DNA of 64,000 bases from Ctena decussata (lineage: Eukaryota; Mollusca; Bivalvia; Lucinida; Lucinidae), in assembly GCA_963989385.1 (NCBI GenBank), contig OZ022499.1, forward strand, positions 37,324,866 through 37,388,865, written 5' to 3'. How positions within the stretch are numbered: position 1 is the stretch's first letter; each line of letters opens with the position of its first letter. The notes under the pieces were generated by a model. That model had not been told where the DNA came from, did not search any database, and was given only the letters and a program-made list of their open reading frames with translations. A program made the position numbers and the translations under genes. This document shows positions 44,082-55,752 of this stretch, in pieces.

Positions 44082-44206
44082 CTATGGGTATGAGCTACCT
44101 CCATGCGGACAGCAAACACTCTGAGCAGACTGGGCGGATGTCCAAGCTGATCTGAGTCTGCGCTGGGCGCATAACCACTTTGTTGGTTTTCTCGTGTCGC
44201 GGCTCA
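44082..44206. mobile_element. MITE family A, copy 4, right half only
   Basis: It holds GACTGGGCGGATGTCCAAGC and the right end CTCGTGTCGCGGCTCA. The left half is missing and replaced by the G run. Confidence 0.75.
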
Positions 44207-45069
44207 AAAATTTCTCAGGTAAGAAAGATCTCCCTCTGAAGGTTATCTGTAAAAATCAAACATGACAAGGTTAATCATAACATATCATATGAAATACAAT
44301 TCAGTCATTATAATCATTAACCTTTCAATATTGCTGATCCGTTAATCTTTTTAATTCCAGTATTCTAAATAGAATATTTAAGCTTAAATTGGATTGGCTT
44401 TCTATTACGCAAGTACTGTAATTTCGGTCAGGCGAAGGAAAAATCTATATCTATATGGAAATTCAAGTAAGACATTGGTAGGTTTATTTAAAAGAGGATC
44501 TGAAACCTGTATTTTACAAAACGGTTATATGTCAATTTTTTTTTTAATTTAAGACGAGGGTGTAGACAGGGGAATACGTGTTCGAGCCTAGCTGTTGCCG
44601 GGAATCTTTTTAATTGTAAACGGGGTCCCATTGCACACAGGCTTTCATTATCACTCAACCATTGTCCTGATATGACTGAATTACTGTTATCAGTCAGCAT
44701 TATTTATCATAGGAAATTATAGCCAGCCGACATAGTCTGTTCTGACCGCTTAAGTAAAAAAAAATAAATTCTGCGCCTGTCTTAGACGTGATTTTTACTT
44801 TTAAACCTGGTAAAATAATTAACAATTAAATGAAGACTTGATTCAGTCAGTTCTTGAAGTGTAGTTACTCTTTAAATTTGTATGAAAAAATCTGTATAAT
44901 TGGAGCCACCTCACGAGAAAACTTGCTTTTTGCATATGCAAACAACAAAGGCACATACCAGCTCCGCGTAGGCTGGTCTGCGCCTTCGTTTTTAGCTGCT
45001 TGGTCGGAAATCATAAACACGTGTTCTCGCAATGAGGCTCATATCGAAGGAATATGCATCTTTTCTCAC
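44207..45069. other. no gene seen
   Basis: No exon, RNA gene or clear repeat; probably intron on the 3' side of the minus-strand exon at 45.1 kb. Confidence 0.45.
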
Positions 45070-45228
45070 CTGACAACTTCACGATAATTGCGTCGATTTC
45101 ACTGTCGTTCCAACTACATTTCACCACCTCACCCTCTGATAGCGGGCCGTCCAACACGTTGGTTACTGGGGCAATGCCTGTAGTCTTGTCCGAGGGGAAG
45201 TAAAAAGCACACAGCTTAGGCATTCGCG
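45070..45228 (-). CDS. candidate internal exon, unidentified protein
   Basis: 159 bp, 53 codons, between an acceptor (TTGTTTAATTTCCAG) and a donor (TTGTCAG before GTGAGA); both introns would be phase 1. The translation reads ARMPKLCAFYFPSDKTTGIA, then PVTNVLDGPLSEGEVVKCSW and NDSEIDAIIVKLS. The pattern resembles the short N-terminal segment seen in some invertebrate BEN-domain-type proteins, but this is a weak impression. The internal ATG may or may not be a start. Confidence 0.5.
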
Positions 45229-45249
45229 CTGGAAATTAAACAATAAAGT

Positions 45250-45735
45250 TGAGAATTCAAAGACTAGAGGGAAAAGAGTGTAGATCTAGATGAGGCGGCT
45301 TATTATGAGCAGCAGCATCTGGATCTACGCTATTTGCAAATTCAGCCGTTGTTGTATTTAAAACAGTGTATATCTAGATGAGGCTGCTCATTCAATTGAT
45401 TATGAGCCGCCACATCAGGATCTACATGAATTATCTGCAAACTCAGCAATTTTCATTTTTCGCGCTTTAGATATTAAAGAAAGGGATACGAATTCAAAGA
45501 CTAGAGGGGCAAACATTGCAGATCTAAATGAGGCTGCTCACTATGAGCCGCTTCATCAGGATCTACACTATTTGCGAATTCAGTTATTTTTGTTTTTTCG
45601 CGCTCTAGATGTTAAAGAAATGGATAATATTCAAAGACTAGAGGGCGAAAAGTGTAGATTTAGATGCTGCTGCTTATTATGAGCCGCCTCATCAGGATCT
45701 ACGCTATTTGCAAATTCCGCTGTTTTCGTTTTGTA
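45250..45735. repeat. tandem units with GAGGCGGCTCAT-type palindromes
   Basis: AATTCAAAGACTAGAGGG recurs near 45257, 45490 and 45629. Each unit holds a self-complementary core such as GATGAGGCTGCTCA...TGAGCCGC.TCATC and ends GGATCTACACTATTTGC. Related single cores occur near 58840-58880 and 59600-59640. Confidence 0.7.
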
Positions 45736-46464
45736 AAAGACATTCTTTAAGGTATGGAATGCCTTGTCCAAAGGGTAAAAACAGTTTACTAGTTTATCAT
45801 GTTTTCCTGAATTTATATCATGTTTTTCTGCATTTTTTCGAAGGGGAACAACTTTTGTGACTTTCTTGCCTGCTTTCCTGGACAAAAACTCATTTTTTTC
45901 ATAGGGGCGCATTTTAAGTTCTTTCTGGGTTGAACCTTATTTGAGACAAAAATGAAAATGATAAGAGTATCGAGTCACCAAAAGTGGACAAAATACTCCT
46001 TTATTTTATAAACCCTTTAAGCATCAAAAAGGCAGACGACAATGGACTTCTGCAAAAATTCAAAAAATGTTTTGTCCAAGTTATAAAAATTCATGACGAT
46101 AGTTATATAACTGTTTGTTTTAGACAGCCAAAACAGCATCACAAATACAGAGCTCCAGATTGCAACCCCTTATTAGAACCGTCTCGGTGAATCGGTTCTA
46201 ATGAGGGCTTACAATATCTATGGAGAAATGTGATAAATTATCGGTAAATTACCCTATTACCCCTTCTTATCTGAAGCACTGCAAACCAACTAGTATGTCT
46301 ATCCCTACAAATAATTAAAGTGTCTTAAATTCTCTTATCCAGCCAATTCTTTAGTAAGTTAATTGGATCAAACAGGTATCCGTTTCACGATCGCAATGTT
46401 TGTATAAGAAGTGTGCCGACGCTTCGCTTCACACCCTCAGGCTGGCTTATCAATAGTCAATGTA
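45736..46464. other. no gene seen
   Basis: A small hairpin AGAACCG/CGGTTCT lies near 46175-46200. Nothing else supported. Confidence 0.45.
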
Positions 46465-47636
46465 TAGGCCGTTTGCTGTCTATAAAACAGGTCGTTTTGC
46501 TAAATATCTCTAAAACTACCAAAGCTTTCACTGTAAAGTAAAGCGCATCTTTAATGTCTATCTTATACATAACTTATCTATAATTTTCCTCAAAATTATA
46601 TTTTGAAACTAAAAAGTTTCTTTTGAAAACTGCCCATTTTTAGATGATATTTTAACTGTATTTTACAAGGGAGTAAGTTTATTTATGTAACAGCCTTAGA
46701 CTGGTCAATCTTTTTACCAAAAAATGAATGTCAATTATTAGTTATTGTTAAACGTTTCTCAATGGCACCTGTATACCCGTTAATCTTTTCATCTGAATAA
46801 AATTTATTGGTTGGGAAGAGAATTGATTGGTGATGAATAGGATTAATTTAACTATAGAAACATTTCTTGTTTGTGATGCATATATAGGCATTGCGTAAAT
46901 TATTGTACTCCCCTGTATTCCTCGATTTCCTTTCGTTGACTGGGAGGTGCTTATTTCTGACCTTACCTTCGACGAGTATATTTTCTAAAAAGGTATAATG
47001 CGGTAATGATTTTTATGCTCACTCGCACAAAACAAAGCTCACCTTTACAAAAGACATGGAATGATCGGAGATCGCACAACAATATTCTTTTCTTTTTCTT
47101 CCAACCCAGCATACAGACAGCATCTAAACAACGTTGTGACGACGTCGTCGATGCAACGTTATGGCATCGGAACAACCTTGTATACATGTCAATAAAGCGT
47201 CATAACGTTGCATCGACGTTTCTCCGACGTCGTTTCGACGTAGGCCTAGTGTGCCTGTAACTGTTTATCATTTGCGCTGACCGATAGCGTTTACCGGGCA
47301 TTTTTAATCTGCCAATTATGCGTAACAACTCATGAGCATGCTACTTTACCGATTTTTCTTGTGGACTGCTCGATTTTGACATTGAATGGCAAGCCTCTAA
47401 CAGCACCGCCCAGTCAACGAAAGGAAATCGAGGAATACTTCAGCTGAAAATTTTGTAAATTTTTGTAAAGGATTTAATAGACAAAAGCAAAAACGTGAAA
47501 AGATAAAATTCTGAAATTTAGTTTCCAGTTATGTATTAGTTTGACAATACTAGTGGAGGAAAAAAATCAATTTTATCACCAGTAATAAAAGAGAAAATCT
47601 GCAAAATGACCTGTTTTATAGACAGCAAATGGCCTA
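46465..47636. mobile_element. MITE family B, copy 2, with nested MITE family C
   Basis: TAGGCCGTTTGCTGTCTATA on the left and its mirrored right end, flanked by TA (46463-46464, 47637-47638). Without the nested 520 bp it is about 652 bp, close to copy 1, to which it is inverted. Copy 1 shows the uninterrupted site. Confidence 0.8.
46918..47435. mobile_element. MITE family C, copy 1 (518 bp)
   Basis: The TIR starts TTCCTCGATTTCCTTTCGTT, with TA on both sides (46916-46917, 47436-47437). The interior has GACGACGTCGTCGATGCAAC mirrored by TTGCATCGACG words. Open frames on both strands inside are repeated in every copy but look like repeat translation. Two more copies of the same length lie at 58240 and 58910. 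Confidence 0.88.
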
Positions 47637-47638
47637 TA

Positions 47639-48573
47639 CACAAACTTTTAATCGACTATTATGAAAAAGGGTTGGTGTTTTCAGAACACTCTTAGTTAAG
47701 ATTTAAAAAAAGGAGGAAAAGAGAATAGTTTATGTTTTTTTGCTGATATTTACTTTCATTGACTACCCGATCTCTCCAAAAATGATAATGAAAGTAGACA
47801 TGAAAATGTCAGAATAAAAATAGGAATAATGAAATGAAATATTAAATAAGAGAGTGGCAAGTTTTATGTTATAGAAATAGGAAAAGGTAAAACTTTCACG
47901 TAATACGGTATGTAGTATTAAAGTTAATGGGTACACTTTCAGGGATAGCAACTCTCCCATTTTCAATTTTTACTCATTTCTCAAGTGGGGTCAATTCATC
48001 AAGAAAATTGTAGGAGCAAATTCTTTCCTTGAAGAGCAGACCTCCTTTTGGAAGAGACAAGAAAACAGGAAGTCAACAAAGAAATTATTTTTTTCCGGTA
48101 TTCAAACAAGACACGACAAATACTTTAATTTTGCCAAGTGCAGTTCGGATTTTCAAAACAAACTACTCACCTCTTATTATTCCTTCTTTTCAATGCAATT
48201 TTTAAAGTCCGAACAGTTGTTATTGATCCGCGCGGCAAAATCATATTTGCTTATTTTCATGACTAAATTGTTTAAGAAAGTTCAGATGTGACGTAAATTT
48301 TTTAGTTGTCAAACCAACAGCTTTACAAATTTGCATACTTCAGATAGACATTTAGTGTACGTCAATCACCTCTGATTGACAAGCCCATGTGCTCCGGCCA
48401 CTAATCAGATCATTCGACTTATTATTGGCGCGTGCCCGTTTATTGATACAATCAAAGGCAAAACATCGGAAAGTTTGCGCAAGGGGCTTATAAAATTCCC
48501 CCTAAACACAAGGATAGTAAGAGAAGAATCAGATCAGATTGCCCTGTGAGCAGCCTGGTCAGACTCTACACAA
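47639..48573. other. no gene seen
   Basis: Near 47950-48080 there is a worn dispersed repeat related to 13770-13915. No coding support. Confidence 0.45.
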
Positions 48574-48741
48574 GTTGCAAACCGTTAACACATATAATGA
48601 AACAGGAGTATTTCCTTTCCATGGTGACTACATCCGATACAAAGACATCTTAATTCTTTGTATCGGATGTAGTCACCATGGAAAGGAAATACTCCTGTTG
48701 CATTATATGTGTAAAGGGTTGCAAAGAATTAAGATGTCTTT
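48574..48741. repeat. long hairpin with inverted copy of its own loop
   Basis: Arms of ~70 bp (48574-48644 and 48656-48725) mirror each other almost perfectly. Example: TTTCCTTTCCATGGTGACTA in the left arm. The loop region CAAAGACATCTTAATTCTTT (from 48640) appears again inverted as CAAAGAATTAAGATGTCTTT at 48721. The order is arm, loop, arm', loop'. Confidence 0.8.
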
Positions 48742-50589
48742 GTAGATTTTTTTCATTTTTATTATTTTTTATACCATATGTCTTAATGTGGACTAGTTGA
48801 GGGAAATCAATAAGAGATACCTTGCTTTAATCACTAAACTTATTTCCTCAAACTGATTATCAATGATTTTTAAAACATGTGTTTCACAATCTAATTGAAG
48901 TCTTAGGGATCCATGCAGCGAGTCTTGAAACAAAATTTTATCTTTACAAATTGCACTTTCTTGAGATTATTTGAAAATTCTAAGTTAATTAAATTGCAAA
49001 ATATTTCAGCTACTAAACCAATGCAAAAAATAAATGAATAAATAAAATAAAATAAAATAGATAAAATAAGGAATTAAAAATTTAATAATAATAAATTGAA
49101 AATTATAATGGCGAAATATGTAAAGTGGTAAAAAGTAAAGTAAGTACGATTTGTAAGTGATAATACGAGAAAATATTTTAATATACATATCAAAATTTCT
49201 TTTTTCTATTTTTTTTCAGTTCAATTCTATTATTTTTTTATTTTATTACTTTATTTGCATGTTCTCCTTTTTATTTTTATGTTTATTCTCAAATATTGCT
49301 AATCAGCAAATCGTACAATACCCCTAAAATGAAAGTTGTTTGAATTCCCATAGAGAATTGACAGTATGTCAGTTTAGTCTGAAATAATTTCTAAAATTGC
49401 TGTGAATTTTAATGTTCTTATCACTTGCTGACTTTAAAAATGATTAAATTTGATGACTATCGAGCAATTTTTCAAAAAAATCATGATTTGGCGAAATCGA
49501 AATTTTTTTTAAAATGTTCTCCTTATGGACTTCTGACAGCTTTGAGTTTGAGGGAAGGGTGAATTGAATCTGGACTTGGTCAAGATAAAGGCTATAGTTT
49601 CAAACTTCATGTGCACTATACTTGCCAAATGAATGAAATGGATGGTGGAAAATGATTTAATTTAACAAATGTTAGAAATGTTCCAGAAATCGCGGGGTGA
49701 AATTTTGACCCTTTAATATTTTTTTCGAGTATATGTAAATGTCAACTAAATTCTGTAATTACTTCTGAAACGTGATAGAGATAATAAGCCAAATATATTT
49801 TCGTGTAACGTTATATAAATAAATGTATTGATAAATATATAAATAAATGGAAAGAAATAGATACACAGCGTTAAGCAAGCACTTCCAAAACATCGATATA
49901 CTAAAATAAACATCTTTAAATGAGCATTACTAAACGAGGTGCTCTGCAATAAATAAGGTAATAAACAATTAGATAAATGCTTACCTGAAAGAGACTTTTG
50001 TCTGGCTGTCATCTTCTGTTACATGTATCTTATAACAACAAAAGCATTAATGAAGTGTGTTGGGAATAACACATTATATACCTTTAAATATTATGGCACT
50101 TCTCACTCCATCTACTCATAATTATGTCATTAGGAAAAACTGTTGACCAATTAAAGAAATTAAAGACAAAATCATTGTTTGCGCACCTTTAAATTACTTT
50201 GATAGAATGTTCTATTTATGTGATTATCCAAACCTTTTATCATTATTCTTAATTGATTGGTATTCATTAATAAATAGATGGTGATTACAGACCTCAGATG
50301 ACTTAAAAATATCAAATTTGATATGTTAAATAAAAAGACGGAATGAAATAGATAAATAAAAAAAGAAAGTAAAAAAGAAAAATCAAGAATGAATAGTGTC
50401 TTACAACTGTAGAGTAAGTTTATAGCAAATATACTGAACATAAATGTGCACCTTGAATTCACTGGTGATTGCTGAACTAGAAATTTGTCTAGTGCACTTG
50501 GGTCGCAAAGTCCAGTGCACCTGTGTCTCTGAGCTCACTCAAAGTCATGTGCACACCTCTCTCTGGGCTAGTGCATCGGTTGCACTTTA
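48742..50589. other. no gene seen
   Basis: Very AT-rich; open frames are low-complexity translations. GTGCACT-containing sequence at 50487-50540 abuts the LINE fragment. Confidence 0.45.
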
Positions 50590-52350
50590 TGTCAAGTTTT
50601 TCTCTGGCTTTACTGTATCTCCATATTTATTTATTTTATGTGCGGAAATTTTAGGAAATATGATAAGAAAAACATTGATATTAAGGGTATATCTATTAAT
50701 GGAAAAGAGTATAACTTATTGTAGTATGCTGACGATACTCAGTTAATATAAGATGGTAGTGAGAAATCTCTAAAAGCAGTTTTGAATTTGCCTGAACAAT
50801 ATTATACAATGTCGGGATTAAAAATTAATGTGGATAAAACAAGGGCATTATGGATCGGCTCGTCATGTGGCTCTTCAGAAACACTATGTAAAGAATTGCC
50901 ATTAGATTGGTCACAAAAACCTTTTAAAATCTTAGGTGCTACTTTTTCGCACCTAGTTTTCAACATATGGGACTTAAATTCTCAAGAAATATTATTAAAA
51001 GTTAAAAATATACTTAATCATTGGTCGAAAAGAAGACTAAGTTTTTCTGGTAGAATTATAATTATTAAATCCCTTGCGGTGTCTAAGTTTGTCCACCTTT
51101 TTACTTCGTTGCCAGCCCCGCCGAATGGACTAATAAAGGAATTAGAAAATCTATTTTATAATTTTTTTATGGAATTTTGGTCCCGGCAGGATAAAAAGAA
51201 AGATTATAGTTAAAAATATTGCTTACGCTGGTCTCAGAATGGTAGAACTTATATCATTTATTAAAGCTTTAAAGGTATCTTGGCTTAGAAGAATACCCCA
51301 ACAGTCGAAACCAAATGAATGGACAAACTTATCTCTAATCAATTTTCATAAACTCTTCTCTATAGGTGGTGTCTATGTAACTATTAAAGTAAGTTGTAAC
51401 CAAAAAAATCCATTTTGGAAGGACCTTATGCATATTTGGGCAGAATTTTCAAAAATTATACCTGTTGAGAATATAGGTCGAATCCCCGCTATGGAATAAT
51501 GAAAATATAGGACGAGGAAAAGTGTTTTAAAGATTGGCACGAAAAAGGCATAAGAGTAGTCTATGATTTTGTAGCCAAAAATGGCGAGTGTTATTCTTTT
51601 GAACAATTGAAAGCAATGTATAATATAAAAGGTACCTTTTTAGATTATCACCATCTTATAAACAATATATCTCAAATATGGAAAACTCAAATAAATGATA
51701 ACTTCGTTTTTATTTTAGAAAACAAAAGAAACGTCATATGTAATATTTATGCTAAGAAACTGATTAAGGCTAAAAAAGGAAGTAGAGTATTCTACGACAC
51801 CTTTGTAGGTGTAAATGAATATATTCCACAGGGTAAAAGGCAAGCAGAAATAGGTGGCATTAATGAAAATGAATGGAAAGTATATTTTCTAAACATAAAA
51901 CAATAGCATGAAGTTAAACTTCGGGATTTTCAATATAAAACAAACAATGAAATTCTTGTTACAAATTTTTTTCTCTCTAAAATTAATAAAATTGATAGTG
52001 AAGTATGTTCGTATTGTAAGGAACACCCAGAAAAAATATAACACCTATTTCTTTCGTGTCCAAAGGTTAGAGTATTTTGGAACGAACTTAAAGCATGGCT
52101 ATATACGAACGTAAAAATAGAAATCTCTCTAGAAGATAGGGAAATACTTTTTTCATATACTGGTAAAAAAGAACTAGTATTACATATATGTGTTAGCAAA
52201 ATATTATATCTTCCAAAATAAATTTATACCTAGAAATATAAATAATCAAGGATTTATAAGCCTTTTAAAGAAAAAAAATGCGAAGTGAGAGATATATTTC
52301 CTTCATTAACAATAGGTTAAATATTTTTTTAAAGAAATGGTCACCTCTGT
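50590..52350 (+). pseudogene. LINE ORF2 remnant: reverse transcriptase to C-terminal Cys/His region
   Basis: The plus strand shows SPYLFILCAEILGNMIRK (50616), the YADD box at 50725-50736 preceded by a TAG, and YYTMSGLKINVDKTRALWIG, KPFKILGATFSHLVFN and KRRLSFSGRIIIIKSLAVSK. Later come LKVSWLRRIP and NNENIGRGK. A C-terminal C..C...H....C patch (CSYCKEH, HLFLSCP near 52042) follows, as in L1/Tx1- or Nimb-like elements. There are several frame breaks and no endonuclease end, so it is a dead, 5'-truncated copy. Exact clade not determined. Confidence 0.8.
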
Positions 52351-52589
52351 ATAATTATTTTTTCCAAATAGTGATTTTGAGTGAGTTTCGATGTCCCTGA
52401 TGGGTTTTGATTCCCATTTGTTTCCACGCCGGCCCTCTACCAGAAAGGCTAACATACTTCAGGACGGAAGTTATGCGTGGATATTCAGCCACATGCAGAG
52501 CTTCCGTTCTCTTGTATAGGACATTTCAGTTACTCTTTCTGAGATATATGGTACTTGACAAACTTCAAGCTGTCTATTTAAAATGTTGA

Positions 52590-52612
52590 GGAAACACACA
52601 CACACACACACA

Positions 52613-52661
<49 letters not shown>
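52590..52661. repeat. AC microsatellite
   Basis: About 35 AC units with one CC interruption near 52619. Confidence 0.95.
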
Positions 52662-52664
<3 letters not shown>

Positions 52665-52805
52665 CTGCATATACCATTTTATTTACTCTCAGGCTCTTTG
52701 CCTGCTCACCTCTCTTTTCTTTTCTCTCAAATAGTTCAGGAATAGTATTCGCTGTTAAATGATATTCATATGTATATGTTCTTATTATAATGCTGTATGA
52801 ATATC

Positions 52806-53461
52806 ACAGTATCCGAACTGACTGTACAATCTCATCCGGTTTTCATAGCGTTGAATCGAGAGTACATACATTCGCTTATAACCAGTAGTCGGAAATCATT
52901 ATGTTTTGAGATATTATCCGGAACCTGCTGCGTCATTTATAGTAATGTAAAGAGGTAAGTTTAATATAACTTGCTATGTGGTCTTTTACTTTATTGCCCT
53001 GTACAATGTCGTGTATGGGTGGGTAGTAATTGGTACAGTATTCAAATCGCCCTTGGCATGATTCTAAAACTATTTTGAGCCTTTTTTTACATGTTTTGTA
53101 AAAAATCTTTAAAATAAACGGAAGGCGTTATCAATCTACAGTTCGTTAGCTTTGATAATAGGATGACAGCTAGGTTTTGCACGACACAAACTCGTGTTAA
53201 ATTGAGCTGCTCGGAATAAAATTTCTGTGACGGCCATGAGGTTTTCATTGTACAGGGTAATAAATTAAAAGACCGAAGAGCAAATTATATTAAACTTACC
53301 TCTTTGCATTTTCGAAGCTGAATAACTATAAATGACGCAGCAGACTCCGGATAAAATCTCACACATAATGATTTCCGACTACTGGTTACAAGCGAATTTT
53401 TTACCCTCGATTCAACGCTATGAAAACCGGAAGAGAGGGTACAGTCAGTTCGGATACTGTG
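52806..53461. mobile_element. 656-bp element with ~165-bp TIRs
   Basis: CACAGTATCCGAACTGACTG at the left is mirrored at the right end (CAGTCAGTTCGGATACTGTG). Inner parts such as TCATTATGTTTTGAGATATT and ATGACGCAGCAG are also mirrored with changes. AATAT flanks both sides (52801-52805, 53462-53466 region) as a likely 5-bp target duplication. Non-coding. Confidence 0.8.
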
Positions 53462-53766
53462 AATATGTTTGCATTATGTATTATTGAACAATGTTTATTC
53501 TAAATAAAAAAAAAAAAAAAATAACAAAATTTATTGCAAATTTTCACAGTCTTGACAACGTACGGCGTATTATTTTCTGTTGAGCATTGCACATTTTATC
53601 AAGCAACGAATGCATTTTATGTAAATATGTGTTGGCCTTATATGAGCCATCTTATTAGCAAGCTAAAACTAGACAACGGCGTTTCATTCCCGAATAGGTA
53701 TAAACAAAAAGTAATGATAAAGATGATGCGGCGTACCTTAGTAAACACTAAGATTTGAAACTGGGT

Positions 53767-53818
<52 letters not shown>

Positions 53819-53894
53819 TTATTTATGCATTATTCATTTTTGTCGAGCCCGTTTGCGGTGAGCGAGACTTAGTTGTCACAACTTCAGTTCGGTG
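53462..53894. other. no gene seen; CT microsatellite
   Basis: A run of CT units lies at 53769-53813. No coding support for the short open frame at 53534-53758. Confidence 0.6.
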
Positions 53895-53920
53895 TACGAG
53901 GGTTGTTCAGAAAGTTCTGA
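53895..53920 (+). repeat. single mariner-like TIR
   Basis: TACGAGGGTTGTTCAGAAAG resembles a mariner-family end and the start of the MITE at 37534. No partner end was found, so it is probably a truncated element. Confidence 0.45.
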
Positions 53921-54179
53921 TTCTAGCCGCATAACATTGTGTAGCGGTATGCTGGGGACAAATGCTATGTATGTATTGAAAGCACTACATTTCACCTTTA
54001 CCCTCATTGACTCAACTCTGGTTTTGCTTCATCATCCAACAGGCAGCAGGGCGAGCGGGCCGCTTCACGCTTCTAGTAACATGTAGATGTGTTCTCTTTG
54101 TGTTTGCAGCAGACACTGCCAGATCTGCATGCCCTTTTTGAAGGATCATGTTTAGGTCGAGTGTTCTCTTGAAAGGTCT

Positions 54180-54576
54180 AGTAGCGATCGGGAAGCGATC
54201 GAATGCGGTTGAGTAACGATCGGGTAGCGGTCGACCTGGACTGGATAACAGATTGTATAAGGATCGCAATGATCGGGAAGTGATAGGGTATTGGTCGAAT
54301 AAAGGTCGAGTTGATCGGGTTCTTGATTTTTTTTTTTTTATCTCGACCAAACTAGATCTCTACACGATCTTCCCCGATCTCAACCAACGCCCGATCACTT
54401 CCCGATGACTTCTCGAGCGGTTGGCTTCTCAATCTCTACTCGGATTTTTGAACATGTCAAAAATTATCGAGTAGGCAGCCGGAGAGTGCCGAGCAAGGTA
54501 GATCACCCCGACAACTCCTGCCGAGCGCGCTCGATCAGTTCCCCTATCGCTTGATCGGGCTTGGTCGAGTTGATCT
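54180..54576. repeat. GATCGGG-rich degenerate repeats in opposed halves
   Basis: The left half repeats GATCGGGAAGCGATCG-like words on the plus strand. After a T run near 54330 the right half has CCCGATC and CTCGACC words, the complementary sense. The whole can fold back imperfectly. Confidence 0.55.
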
Positions 54577-55110
54577 TATTGGCAGTGGGAACCTACCTTA
54601 ACTTGAATAAGGGAATGCATCCTTATTTAAACATCTCGATGGAAACTGCGATTGTCCCATAGTTTTGAAAGGCTTAATAAATATTCTTTTTGGGGACTTG
54701 ACTTTTGAAATGATTGTCTATTCCTTGACAGAAACGTTTCATTCAGATTAACAGCGGATCAGAATCATAGTTTTGTCTTTTTTTTTCCTGCCTCCAATCT
54801 TCTTCATATGCCTTAATTACCAGCCCCTGTCTCAGAGATTGATTTTGATTAAAGATAGCGTTTTTCCCTGGCAGACATCTTGAAATGCTCCTTTCGTCGA
54901 TAGGCCCAGCGATTGCAGAAACTGAGGTTCACAATTGTTGATAACTAGGAGCTGCTACCGATGAAATTGCGGAGAGCTAATATAGCCGGATATTCGGTAA
55001 ACGCAAACTAGTACGGGCTGTAGAGATATCCAAATAAAAAAAAAAAATAATTCCTGCCCTACATTCATCCGCCCCACCCCAACCCCGCCTGCTCGAAAAT
55101 AATGATAATA
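54577..55110. other. no gene seen
   Basis: No supported feature. Confidence 0.45.
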
Positions 55111-55348
55111 TGAGCCGCGACACGACAAAACCAACAATGTGGTTGTGCGCCCAGCGCAGCCTCAGTTCAGCCTGGGCATCCGCCCTGTCTGATCAGAGTC
55201 TTCGCTGTCTGCATGGAGGTAGCTTAGACCCTTAGCTACCCTTTAAGCGCTTAGCAAAGAGTCAGATTAGATTGGGCGGATGCCCAGGCTGATCTGAGTC
55301 TGCGCTGGGCGCACAACCACTTTGTTGGTTTTCTCGCGTCGCGGCTCA
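55111..55348. mobile_element. MITE family A, copy 5 (238 bp)
   Basis: Full-length: TGAGCCGCGACACGACAAAA at the left, CTCGCGTCGCGGCTCA at the right, and internal GGGCGGATGCCCAGGCTGAT. The best-preserved copy in the window. Confidence 0.85.
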
Positions 55349-55752
55349 TATTAGTATAGTAGTGTCAATAAAATAAACCAAAACTAATTGCACATACCAC
55401 GAGAAGAAAAGTGTTTACCAAAATAAATAAATAACTTGTAGGAAAACGTGTTTTGCATACACAATTCCTTACTGCCATGTCATGGCGTCGTATGCCATTA
55501 ACATCGAAACAGATTTTTGTTTATTCATTTCTACTTTTCAGTGCTATTTTGAACTTTGCTTTTCCCCAGTATCTCAAATTTGATTTTTTTAAGGTGTTCG
55601 AAAGCATTCATAATACCTTCGCGCGTAGAAACCCACGTTATATTATTGCATTATATAAATGTAAAAACTACTGTAGCTTAATTTTATAAACTGTGACAAT
55701 ACAGTAGTATATTTTCTGTTGCGTTCCTCTTTCTTTCCTCGGCGAGAACTAT
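55349..55752. other. no gene seen
   Basis: AT-rich spacer. The open frame at 55453-55689 has no domain or splice support. Confidence 0.45.

Noticed and set aside
46963..47260. Conserved 74- and 84-codon open frames recurring at 58285-58582 and 59085-59339
   Set aside because: They are translations of the 518-bp MITE family C, open on both strands and lacking domain features; recurrence reflects transposon copies.
52471..52677. Cys/Val-rich minus-strand protein
   Set aside because: Translation of the AC microsatellite.
54012..54350. 112-codon Arg/Ser/Pro-rich minus-strand protein
   Set aside because: Explained by the GATCGGG-type degenerate repeats.
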